This document shows positions 27,082 to 35,756 of a stretch of 64,000 bases of DNA, piece after piece. A model generated the notes under the pieces. That model saw only the letters and a list, made by a program, of their open reading frames with translations, ran no database searches and was not told the DNA's origin. Where the stretch lies: positions 372,001 to 436,000 of the forward strand of contig NZ_JAQSVC010000001.1 of assembly GCF_029603165.1 (NCBI RefSeq), given 5' to 3'. This DNA is from Galbibacter pacificus. GTDB taxonomy: Bacteria > Bacteroidota > Bacteroidia > Flavobacteriales > Flavobacteriaceae. Position numbers and translations under genes: made by a program. Within the stretch, counting starts at the first letter, position 1. Each line of letters begins with the position of its first letter.

Positions 27082-27780
27082 ATGAAAGGAATTATTAGAA
27101 CCATACAACTTTTACTCGTTACAGGTATCTGGACTGGATGTAATAACGATGATACTCCAACTGTTGTTCCGGCTGATGTTCAACTTATTTCACCAACTAA
27201 AGATCAGGTATGTGAACCGGGAACAAACTCAGAAACTGAGAACAGCCGTTTAATCTTTGAATGGGAAAAAGCCGAAAATGCCCAGAGTTACGACTTGGTT
27301 GTCGATGATATTGAAACAGGAGAGAATTTCATCGTTTATAAGGAGATATATGATACTAAAAAGGAATTGGAGTTGGTGCATAACCGTGCATATTCCTGGC
27401 ATGTTATCTCAAAAAATATAAACAGTGACGTTCATGGTACCAGTCCGACCTGGAATTTTTATTTTGTTGGGGAACCAAAAAAAAATTATGCACCGTTTCC
27501 TTCCAAGCCGTTGTATCCTGATTATGGCAGTACCGTTCAATTAGAAGATGGGAAAGTAACACTGAGATGGGAAACTACAGATCCTGACAAGGATAAATTA
27601 ACCTATACATTGTTCTTGGATGAAATAGATGGATTGCAAGAGCCTACAGATGAATTTAAAAACATTGAAATTCCATCGTATACGGTTCAACTGGAAGGGG
27701 GGACCTATTATTGGAGAGTTAAAGCATCTGATGGTACCAACAGTAGCTATTCTCAAGTATATACATTTACTATTAATTAA
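27082..27780 (+). CDS. Lipoprotein with two FN3/Ig-like domains, possible glycan-binding protein
   Basis: 232-residue lipoprotein: signal sequence ending IWTGC (Cys20), then NNDDTP linker and two beta-sandwich repeats. The first covers about 30-128 (LISPTKDQVCEPGTN, LIFEWEKAENAQSYDLVV, YSWHVISKN), the second about 135-232 (KPLYPDYGSTVQLEDGKVTLRWETTDPDKDKLTYTLFLD, YYWRVKASDGTNSSYS). These are fibronectin-III-like patterns. It occupies the operon position often used by SusE/SusF-type surface glycan-binding proteins, which would be its most likely role. No catalytic motif is visible. Confidence 0.75.
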   Translation: MKGIIRTIQLLLVTGIWTGCNNDDTPTVVPADVQLISPTKDQVCEPGTNSETENSRLIFEWEKAENAQSYDLVVDDIETGENFIVYKEIYDTKKELELVHNRAYSWHVISKNINSDVHGTSPTWNFYFVGEPKKNYAPFPSKPLYPDYGSTVQLEDGKVTLRWETTDPDKDKLTYTLFLDEIDGLQEPTDEFKNIEIPSYTVQLEGGTYYWRVKASDGTNSSYSQVYTFTIN

Positions 27781-27799
27781 TATTCTGAATTAAAAAATA

Positions 27800-30163
27800 A
27801 TGACAAATACTCATAAGGGATCTTCTCTGTTGTTTTCTATTGGAGCTGCTTTTTTTTGTTTTTTCGGTTGTCAAGCTCAAAAGGACATAAATGCAATTTG
27901 GTATACCCACCCGGCTATGGTTTGGGAAGAAACACTTCCATTAGGAAATGGTAGATTGGGAATGACTCCCGATAGTGGAATACGAACGGATAAAATTGTT
28001 TTGAACGATATCACCTTATGGTCTGGGCAACCTCAAGACGCCAATAGAAAAGATGCGTACAAATATTTGCCACAAATAAGAGAACTATTAATTGATGGGA
28101 AAAATAAGGAGGCAGAAGCTATTATAAATAAACACTTTATAGCCAAAGGAAAAGGTTCTGGTAGTGGAAATGGTGCCGATGTACCATTTGGATGTTACCA
28201 AACATTGGGGAATTTATATTTGAATTTTGATTATGGGGAAAAAGCAATTATAGAAGAAGTTGATTATAAGAGAAAGTTGGACATTGATTCGGCAATTGCT
28301 TCTTGTGAATTTCGCATAAATGACATCAAATATACACGAGAATACTATACCAGTTTTGATGATGACATAGCTATAATAAAATTGTCTTCAAGTAAACCTG
28401 GTAGTATTTCCTTGGAAGTAGGGATGGATCGGCAGGAACGGTTTCAAACTTTTACAAAAGACGGAGCACTTATTATGGAAGGGCAGTTAAATAATGGTAC
28501 CGATGGTTATGGTATGCGCTATAAAGCAAAAATAGTTCCTTTGATAAATGGTGGCAGAATTCAAAGCACTTCTAACAGTCTGCAAATAGCAGATGCAGAT
28601 GAGGTGATTCTTCTTATTTCTATGGGAACAGATTATAAAAATAAGGATTATGAAAAGCTAATAGATCGGGAGTTGAAAAGTGGGCTGTCAAAATCAATTG
28701 CAGATCAAAGAAAGAAGCATATTGAAAACTATGCCAAACTTTTTAACAGGGTAAGCCTCAAATTAGGCCGTTCGGCAAATAATGAGGTACCTACAGATAA
28801 GCGCTTGCATGATTTTAAAGAATATAATGAGGGAGACGATGCCTTGGCGGCTTTATTTTTTCAATTTGGTCGATATTTAAGCATTTCTAGTACACGTCCC
28901 GGTATATTACCACCTAACCTTCAGGGGTTATGGGCTAAAAATGTGCAAACTCCATGGAATGGGGATTATCATTTGGATGTAAATATTCAAATGAATCATT
29001 GGGCGTTGGAAGTTGCTAATCTATCAGAATTAAACCTTCCACTTAAAGATCTGGTAAAGAGCATGGTTGTTCATGGAGAAAAAACAGCAAAAGCGTATTA
29101 TAATTCAGATGGATGGGTAGCTCATGTTATTACCAATGTTTGGGGGTATACGGCACCAGGAGAACAAGCGTCTTGGGGTATATCAAATGCTGGTTCAGGG
29201 TGGTTGTGTAATAATTTATGGCAGCATTATTTGTATACCAATGATGTGCAATATCTCAAGGAAATCTATCCTATTTTAAAGGGGGTGGCCCAGTTTTATC
29301 TGGATATGTTAATAAAAGACCCTAAAACGGGTTGGTGGGTAACGGCACCTTCAGTATCCCCGGAAAATTCATTTTATCTTCAAAATGGCGAACAGACTAA
29401 TATTTGTATGGGACCAACAATAGACAATCAAATTGTAAGAGAGCTTTTTCAAAATGTCGTTGATGCATCTACAAGCCTAGGTATAGATAAACAGTTCAGT
29501 ACTGTTTTAGAAAAAAAATTGGAGGTAATCCCACCCGTTGCTGTAATTGGGACTGATGGTAGGATTATGGAATGGTTGCGGTCATATAAAGAGGTAGACC
29601 CACAGCACAGGCATATTTCTCATCTCTATGCACTTTATCCAGGAAACCAGATTACCATAGGACATACACCTGATTTAGCAGAAGCAGCCAAAAAAACTTT
29701 AATAGCACGTGGCGATGATGGCCCTAGTTGGAGTATCGCCTATAAAATGTTGTTTTGGGCACGTCTTAAAGACGGAAATCATGCGTTTAAGCTTTTGTCA
29801 AACATATTAAGGCCAACTAAGGCAACCAATATTAATTATGGTGCCGGAGGAGGTGTTTATTATAACCTTCTTTCTGCAGGGCCTCCTTTTCAAATTGATG
29901 GTAATTTTGGAGCAACTGCAGGGATAGCAGAAATGTTGCTACAAAGTCATGCAGGAGTAATCGAATTATTGCCGGCATTACCAGATCAATGGTCGGAACA
30001 AGGATATTATAAAGGATTAAAGGCAGAAGGAGGGTATACCGTTGATGTAAAATGGGAGCAGGGAAAGGTGACAGGTTTTATGATTTATTCCAGTTCGAAA
30101 AAATCTATTAATGTAAAAGTAAATGGTGTTGTGCAAGTTGTTGAAACAATTAAAAAAGGATAA
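27800..30163 (+). CDS. GH95 alpha-L-fucosidase / alpha-L-galactosidase
   Basis: Inverting exo-enzyme of GH95, 787 residues. The signal sequence ends FFGC (Cys24), so it may be a lipoprotein. Family markers: IWYTHPAMVWEETLPLGNGRLGM at the mature N-terminus, LNDITLWSGQP, GCYQTLGNLYLNF, the catalytic (alpha/alpha)6 domain with STRPGILPPNLQGLWAKNV, WNGDYHLDVNIQMNHW (the Asn residues that position the catalytic water), WGYTAPGEQASWG and TAPSVSPENSF (candidate acid Glu), RHISHLYALYPG and IDGNFGATAGIAEMLLQSH near the end. GH95 contains alpha-1,2-L-fucosidases and alpha-L-galactosidases; the two cannot be told apart here. Four bases separate it from the next gene. Confidence 0.92.
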   Translation: MTNTHKGSSLLFSIGAAFFCFFGCQAQKDINAIWYTHPAMVWEETLPLGNGRLGMTPDSGIRTDKIVLNDITLWSGQPQDANRKDAYKYLPQIRELLIDGKNKEAEAIINKHFIAKGKGSGSGNGADVPFGCYQTLGNLYLNFDYGEKAIIEEVDYKRKLDIDSAIASCEFRINDIKYTREYYTSFDDDIAIIKLSSSKPGSISLEVGMDRQERFQTFTKDGALIMEGQLNNGTDGYGMRYKAKIVPLINGGRIQSTSNSLQIADADEVILLISMGTDYKNKDYEKLIDRELKSGLSKSIADQRKKHIENYAKLFNRVSLKLGRSANNEVPTDKRLHDFKEYNEGDDALAALFFQFGRYLSISSTRPGILPPNLQGLWAKNVQTPWNGDYHLDVNIQMNHWALEVANLSELNLPLKDLVKSMVVHGEKTAKAYYNSDGWVAHVITNVWGYTAPGEQASWGISNAGSGWLCNNLWQHYLYTNDVQYLKEIYPILKGVAQFYLDMLIKDPKTGWWVTAPSVSPENSFYLQNGEQTNICMGPTIDNQIVRELFQNVVDASTSLGIDKQFSTVLEKKLEVIPPVAVIGTDGRIMEWLRSYKEVDPQHRHISHLYALYPGNQITIGHTPDLAEAAKKTLIARGDDGPSWSIAYKMLFWARLKDGNHAFKLLSNILRPTKATNINYGAGGGVYYNLLSAGPPFQIDGNFGATAGIAEMLLQSHAGVIELLPALPDQWSEQGYYKGLKAEGGYTVDVKWEQGKVTGFMIYSSSKKSINVKVNGVVQVVETIKKG

Positions 30164-30167
30164 AAAA

Positions 30168-32162
30168 ATGAGAGTAGGACGTATTAAGCATTGTATGGTT
30201 TATTTCTTAAGAATTCAGCTTCTTTTAATATATTTATCAATTTTAGCGGGAAATGCACAGATAAAAGTGCCGGCTTATTTTTCTGACGATATGGTGTTGC
30301 AACAAAAAACGAATGTTCCTTTTTTTGGAACAGCTTCTCCTAATACACCTATTGAAATAAAAGTTTCTTGGGCCCCACAATCAATAAAAACCATTTCGGA
30401 CCCAGATGGTAATTGGGAAACCCCTGTGCCAACCCCTTCCTACGGAGGACCTTATCAAATATCAATTTTAGGTAATGGAGAGATTCTTATAAAGAATGTA
30501 TTGATAGGTGAAGTTTGGTTGTGTTCAGGGCAATCTAATATGGAAATGCCTTTAGGCGGATGGGGTAAAATTAATAATTATGAAGAGGAGATATTAAATG
30601 CCGATTATCCCAAGATTAGGTTGTTACAGGTTGAGCATAAGCAACATAGAGCTCCATCCGATGCAGATAATATCTCAGCTACTTGGCAGTTATGTAATCC
30701 TGAATCAATAGCCGGATTTTCGGCTACAGCTTATTTTTTTGCTAGAAAAATATGGGAAGAAACCAAAATTCCAATAGGTCTAATACACAGTTCATGGGGC
30801 GGTACGGTTATTGAAGCCTGGATGAGTAAACAATCCCTTAAAAATATCGATGCATTCAACATGGAATTACAAGCATTGACTTCAAAAAAGGCTCAGGATG
30901 CTCTTAATGTTATGAACACTTCAAAAATGGAGAATTGGGATAAGACTGTGGAGGTGTTGGATGGCAAGAAAAGCCATTGTTGGACAAAAGCTTCCTATAA
31001 TGATTCTGGATGGGAGACTATGGCATTGCCTGGATATTGGGAAGATATGGACAAAACATTGAGGGATTTTAATGGAACAATATGGTTTAGGAAATCTATA
31101 AAATTAACCGATGTAGAAGCAAGGAGTGATATAGAAATTGTTTTTACAGCAGATGATAATGATAAGCTATGGGTTAATGGCAAATTTATTGGCGCTAGTG
31201 AAGGATACGATAAGATTTCAAAATATAGGATTCCAAAGCAGTGTTTAAACGTTGGAGCAAATAGTATAGTGATACGGGTTTTTGATGGAGCCAATCAGGG
31301 AGGTATTTATGGAAATGAATTTTTTATAAGGACCTCAGAAAGGCATATACCATTAGCTGGTATATGGAAGTGTCAATTGGGAGTGTCATTACAGGATTTG
31401 CCAAAAAAACCAACTATATATCAACAGCAAAATAGACCAAGTGTATTATTTAATGCAATGATTCATCCTTTTGTAAAATTCCCAATAACCGGAGTTCTTT
31501 GGTATCAGGGAGAGAGTAATGTTGATAGAGCGCATCAGTATAGAACTTTATTTCCGTTAATGATACAGGATTGGAGGTCACATTATTCTAATAACAGTTT
31601 ATCATTTTACTTTGTTCAACTTGCTAATTTTAATGAGCCAATAGAGAAGCCCGTGAACTCTTCATGGGCAGAATTGAGAGATGCACAATTACAAACCTAT
31701 AAAGCGTTGTCTAATACTGGAATGATTGTAACTACGGATATTGGTAATCCTTTTGATATTCACCCTAAGAATAAACAAGAAGTAGGAAGACGATTGGCAT
31801 TAATTGCCCTAGATAAGAAATATGGTAAAAAAAATGTATTTACAGGCCCTATATATCAAGACTTTAAAGTTGTTAAAAATATCGTGGAAATAAGTTTTGA
31901 AAGCACAGGAACAGAGCATGGTTTGGTTGCGGCACATCATGAACCTCTCAAAGGCTTTAGTATTGCAGGGGAGAATAAGGTGTTTTATCAGGGAAAAGCT
32001 ATTATAAAAGGAAATAAAGTATTTGTTTCATCATCCAAGGTATTAAAACCAAAAGCAGTACGATATAATTGGTCTGATAATCCCCAAGGAAATTTATATA
32101 ACAGGGATGGATTGCCTGCATCACCGTTTAAAACAGACCAATGGGAAGATATTACAAAATGA
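30168..32162 (+). CDS. Sialate O-acetylesterase-like SGNH esterase with inserted GH2-type sugar-binding domain
   Basis: Carbohydrate acetylesterase of the sialate O-acetylesterase/DUF303 type. The open frame begins at 30123 with a non-ATG codon inside GH95; the ATG at 30168, giving a signal peptide ending GNAQ, is chosen. Signatures: YFSDDMVLQQ at the mature N-terminus, the nucleophile block CSGQSNMEMPL, GLIHSSWGGTVIEAWMS, and VLWYQGESNVDRAH. A galactose-binding-like jelly roll interrupts the esterase fold at about 260-405 (SYNDSGWETMALPGYW through KLWVNGKFIGAS). It likely removes acetyl groups from the PUL's glycan so that the galactosidases and GH95 can act. Last gene of the operon; a strong terminator follows after 47 bases. 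Confidence 0.88.
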   Translation: MRVGRIKHCMVYFLRIQLLLIYLSILAGNAQIKVPAYFSDDMVLQQKTNVPFFGTASPNTPIEIKVSWAPQSIKTISDPDGNWETPVPTPSYGGPYQISILGNGEILIKNVLIGEVWLCSGQSNMEMPLGGWGKINNYEEEILNADYPKIRLLQVEHKQHRAPSDADNISATWQLCNPESIAGFSATAYFFARKIWEETKIPIGLIHSSWGGTVIEAWMSKQSLKNIDAFNMELQALTSKKAQDALNVMNTSKMENWDKTVEVLDGKKSHCWTKASYNDSGWETMALPGYWEDMDKTLRDFNGTIWFRKSIKLTDVEARSDIEIVFTADDNDKLWVNGKFIGASEGYDKISKYRIPKQCLNVGANSIVIRVFDGANQGGIYGNEFFIRTSERHIPLAGIWKCQLGVSLQDLPKKPTIYQQQNRPSVLFNAMIHPFVKFPITGVLWYQGESNVDRAHQYRTLFPLMIQDWRSHYSNNSLSFYFVQLANFNEPIEKPVNSSWAELRDAQLQTYKALSNTGMIVTTDIGNPFDIHPKNKQEVGRRLALIALDKKYGKKNVFTGPIYQDFKVVKNIVEISFESTGTEHGLVAAHHEPLKGFSIAGENKVFYQGKAIIKGNKVFVSSSKVLKPKAVRYNWSDNPQGNLYNRDGLPASPFKTDQWEDITK

Positions 32163-32208
32163 AAGTTAAAGATGGATCTCAATTTTGGGACATTTTTTAG
32201 TTAGTTTG

Positions 32209-32240
32209 AAAAGAGCCGGGATTTGTTCCGGCTCTTTTTT
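32209..32240 (+). terminator. Rho-independent terminator of the alpha-galactoside PUL
   Basis: Perfect 11-base stem AAAAGAGCCGG / CCGGCTCTTTT around an eight-base loop, then more T. The A-tract on the other side means it could also work for minus-strand transcription arriving from the DUF5107 gene. Confidence 0.88.
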
Positions 32241-32261
32241 AATAATTGGTAGTATCACTAA

Positions 32262-32288
32262 GGACACTATCCCGAAAAGTGTGTAAAA
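32262..32288. repeat. Possible solitary end of an IS256-type element
   Basis: GGACACTATCCCGAAAAGTG and the following TGTAAAA resemble, from memory, the terminal inverted repeats of Bacteroidota IS256-family insertion sequences. No transposase and no partner repeat were seen in the window, so at most an orphan end is left. Confidence 0.3.
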
Positions 32289-32405
32289 GTTAAAATATCG
32301 AGGAGTTGCAACCCCTGACATGTATTCATCTTAATGGCTCTCCATGTTTCTTCTTTTTTTGATTTAACTGAGCTCAATTGTTAACCGATTCTTCTGAGAA
32401 TATAT

Positions 32406-35400
32406 TTATTCTTGAGTTATAGAATCGAATAAAAGATGTTTGTATTTAAATATATTTAGATGTATGGTCGCTCCCATATGATTAGGATTAATTGCAATAA
32501 TTTCATTTAAAAGGTTTTTCGCCTTTTCATATTGATTGAGACCTAAATAACCTAGAGCCATTAAATATGTACAATGAACATAGTTTCGTGTATCTAAATT
32601 ATCTTCCCAAATCATTAAGTCGGGTAATGATACAGCAAAATAATCAATAGTTATTATGTCATTGCGATGCTCATGTCCATAGTGTATCAATTTCTTAAAG
32701 CGCTCAATGGCTTTTTGTACCTCTCCTAATTTTAAATTTGCCAGGCCTTGATAGAAGATTTTGTCCGGTTGTTGATCATTATAATAAATGGCTTCCGTAG
32801 GTTCCTCTATACCGGTAGTTGCTTTTTTCCAATATACAAGCGCTTCCTCTGATTTATTTATACAATTAAGAACAATCCCTGTCCAAAAATAAATATCGTT
32901 TTCTTGTGCACCATATAGTTTGCCCTCTCCTAAATTATCGGGATAGAATTGCGCTTGTTCTAAATAATTTATTGCATTTTCGTGATGGTCTTTATGAATA
33001 GCATTTTTGGCCATTTCGACCAAGCAGGTCACATATTGACCTGTTACCTTACCTTCACCACCTTCCCAAGGGTGAAATTTTCGGTTTTTTATAAGTGTGA
33101 ATGCTTTTTCGTGTTTTCCTAGTAAATTATACAAGTTAATGCGTTCCAAGTACACATCGTCCCTTTGTATAACAAGCTCTAAGTTAGCTTCCAAAAATGA
33201 AAGTCGAAAGACAAGATCATAATTCAGCCGCTTGTATAATTGATCCAATTCCATTAAAATCCTAGCGTCTGTAGGATCTAATTTAAATGCTTTTTCCAAA
33301 CTCTTTAATGCTTGTTCGGCATCTTTTTTCTTGTTAAAATAGGCAAGCGATAGATTTCGATGTATTGTTGCAAATCCGGAATCAATGGCTATTGACTTTT
33401 CCCAACAGCTCATAGCGTCTTCATATTGTTTAGCAGCATACCAAAAATTTCCAAGGTAATAAGGGGCTTTGGCATCGTTAGGATTGTTTAGGATTGCTTG
33501 GGAAAGTGCTAATACAGCTTCAATTTGATTAGGAAAGCAATATTTTGGATCGGCTTTCGATCCCTTTTCATAATATAGAGAAGCTTTTTTTATTTCGTTG
33601 TTTTGTTCATACATCCAGCCAAGGTAATACCAGCCCATAGGGTATGTTTGATTTCCCTGATTAATACCGGCTTCCAAAAGACGGATACCTTCGTTATACA
33701 AACCTGAAGCTGCATAGTCTAAAGCATATTCAATATAATTATGGATATTTCTCCTTGTAAGTTTATGTAGCTCTTCAATAGTTTCTTTTGAATTATCCAA
33801 TAGATACTTTTCAAATAATACTCCAAAATTAAATGGATCTTTATTCAAGGCAGTTTCTATGTTTTCATATGCGTCAAGATTCTCACCTGTTAACCGTAAA
33901 AGAGCAATTTTTAAATGCAAAGCTTTATGGTCATTTGTATTCCGGGATATTGATTTATCGATATGTAATAAAGCATCCTGATAATTTCCAGAAACAGTAT
34001 CCAATTGCGCAATATGCAAATACCCTGGATTTTGCCATGTTGAGTTCCAAACCGATTTGTAAAAAGCATTATAGGCCTTTTGATGTTTTCCTTGGTACTT
34101 TAAAGCAAGGCCGAGATTAAAAAAAGGTTCCCCATCATATGGATTAGGGTTTCTTTCGGTAATAGTAACTATGGACTTTTGAAAGTATGCTTCAGCTTCC
34201 TTGAACTTTGCTCTTCGAAGTAGCCATAATCCCATTGCATTGTTACAACGAGTATCCTTTGGATCTCTTTGCAGTGCTTCTTTGTAATAAGGGACTGGGC
34301 TAAAAGTGGCGTGTCTGTATTGTTCTAAATGTTGGCCTGTGAGAAATAGCTGTTCATGGTGCTCAATTTCAGAGGGGAGCAATGCAGGTCTTGCTGCATC
34401 CGGGATACTTTTAAAATCAGCTTCTTCCCATTTCCATTCGACCAAAATATTGTTTTTATAATCTTGAACCACAATATGAATCCCTTCCATAGATTGGCCT
34501 GCCGGATAAGCAATAGACTTTTCATATGAATTTGATGGCGATGCCATGTAAGAATCGACTAAAATAGTTTCATTTGAATTTAGAACCCTTATGGAACAGT
34601 TTGGATAGATCCCCGTTGTATGTACCTTTATAATTAAAGAGCCTGCTTTTTGCTCTATATTGACCATGGCGTTTTTGGTTGCATTTTTTATTGCCCCTAA
34701 ATCCCGATAGGGCATAAAATACTGAACAAAATCTTTTTCCTCCTCTGGCATTAACCATGTAAAGTCCGGTTGATTATCTGTATATACCCCACACATTAAC
34801 TCTATGTAAGGGCCATCTTCATCGGTTAGATTTCGGTCCCATGCATGACCAAAATTGCCATTTCCCCAGGTCCATTGCTTTTTTCCGGGTGATATATGAT
34901 GATTAGCTACGTGAAGTAAGCCTGCCTTGGAATCATTTTCATAACCACCTACAAAATTATATTTGGAAGTTATTGCCATATAGGAAGTAGGAACCGGAAT
35001 GTTTTTATATCGGGATATATCAGTTCCTGGAGAATAATCTACCTTGTAATAAGTCCCTTTAGCAATGGGGAATGAGGAAACATCTCTTTTCCCATGATCG
35101 AATACGGCGTTTACATCAGGAGGAAAAACAGATTGGTATGCATCATTTACTTTTACTGCCGGATTCGCCCACCATAAAAAAGTTTGAGGCAAGGGCGTTT
35201 TATTATATATTTTGGCTTTAATTTCAATATATGATTTATCTGGATGCAATGTAAATCCAGCCATTCCTTTTGTCCGGAACATTCTCTCCAGTTCACTACA
35301 CCAAATAGTAGCACTACCATCTTTGTGCTCTTCCATCAGGTAATCAACTGGGTCAAATGTGGTAGGGCGATGGTGCTGCGGCCAATTAAATTCAATCCCT

Positions 35401-35738
35401 CCAGATATCCAAGGCCCCGTTAATCCAACTAATGCCGGTTTTATAACTTGATTGTAATATACGAAATGGCGTTCCTTTGTTTTATCGTAGGCCATTTGTA
35501 TTCTTCCTCCCAATTCAGGAAGTACCATAATTTTAATGAATTGATTTTCTAAGAATAAGGCAATATAGGTTTTGTTTATTTTTGTGTCATGAATTTTTTC
35601 AATTACAGGGTATGGATATACCGCTCCACTACTACCTTGATAGACCCTTTTTTCAATAAATACTGGGTTCTTTTCGGGAGTTCCTATATCATAGGTAGGT
35701 AAAGTAATGTTTTCTTTCCAAATACGTACTTTTTCCAT
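32406..35738 (-). CDS. DUF5107 domain protein with tetratricopeptide repeats
   Basis: 1110-residue protein without a signal peptide, so probably cytoplasmic. The N-terminal ~400 residues look like DUF5107, a beta-rich domain resembling aldose-epimerase/galactose-mutarotase sandwiches (IKIMVLPELGGRIQMAYDKTKERHFVYYN, WISGGIEFNWPQHHRPTTFDPVDY, TLHPDKSYIEIKAKIYNKTPLPQTFLWWANPA). From about 455 to the end there are a dozen or more TPR-like helix pairs (DTRCNNAMGLWLLRRAKFKEAEAYF, PFFNLGLALKYQGKHQKAY, PYYLGNFWYAAKQYEDAMSCWEKS). It is 18 bases downstream of a sugar-porter gene in the same operon, whose promoter carries an AraC-type operator. The biochemical role is not known to me; a carbohydrate-binding or processing role is suggested by the epimerase-like fold and neighbours. 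Confidence 0.8.
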   Translation of the reverse strand: MEKVRIWKENITLPTYDIGTPEKNPVFIEKRVYQGSSGAVYPYPVIEKIHDTKINKTYIALFLENQFIKIMVLPELGGRIQMAYDKTKERHFVYYNQVIKPALVGLTGPWISGGIEFNWPQHHRPTTFDPVDYLMEEHKDGSATIWCSELERMFRTKGMAGFTLHPDKSYIEIKAKIYNKTPLPQTFLWWANPAVKVNDAYQSVFPPDVNAVFDHGKRDVSSFPIAKGTYYKVDYSPGTDISRYKNIPVPTSYMAITSKYNFVGGYENDSKAGLLHVANHHISPGKKQWTWGNGNFGHAWDRNLTDEDGPYIELMCGVYTDNQPDFTWLMPEEEKDFVQYFMPYRDLGAIKNATKNAMVNIEQKAGSLIIKVHTTGIYPNCSIRVLNSNETILVDSYMASPSNSYEKSIAYPAGQSMEGIHIVVQDYKNNILVEWKWEEADFKSIPDAARPALLPSEIEHHEQLFLTGQHLEQYRHATFSPVPYYKEALQRDPKDTRCNNAMGLWLLRRAKFKEAEAYFQKSIVTITERNPNPYDGEPFFNLGLALKYQGKHQKAYNAFYKSVWNSTWQNPGYLHIAQLDTVSGNYQDALLHIDKSISRNTNDHKALHLKIALLRLTGENLDAYENIETALNKDPFNFGVLFEKYLLDNSKETIEELHKLTRRNIHNYIEYALDYAASGLYNEGIRLLEAGINQGNQTYPMGWYYLGWMYEQNNEIKKASLYYEKGSKADPKYCFPNQIEAVLALSQAILNNPNDAKAPYYLGNFWYAAKQYEDAMSCWEKSIAIDSGFATIHRNLSLAYFNKKKDAEQALKSLEKAFKLDPTDARILMELDQLYKRLNYDLVFRLSFLEANLELVIQRDDVYLERINLYNLLGKHEKAFTLIKNRKFHPWEGGEGKVTGQYVTCLVEMAKNAIHKDHHENAINYLEQAQFYPDNLGEGKLYGAQENDIYFWTGIVLNCINKSEEALVYWKKATTGIEEPTEAIYYNDQQPDKIFYQGLANLKLGEVQKAIERFKKLIHYGHEHRNDIITIDYFAVSLPDLMIWEDNLDTRNYVHCTYLMALGYLGLNQYEKAKNLLNEIIAINPNHMGATIHLNIFKYKHLLFDSITQE

Positions 35739-35756
35739 TTTGTTGAGTTTTTTATA

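Noticed and set aside
30123-30167. Start of the acetylesterase inside GH95
   Set aside because: Non-ATG start; the ATG at 30168 gives a normal signal peptide directly after the GH95 stop.
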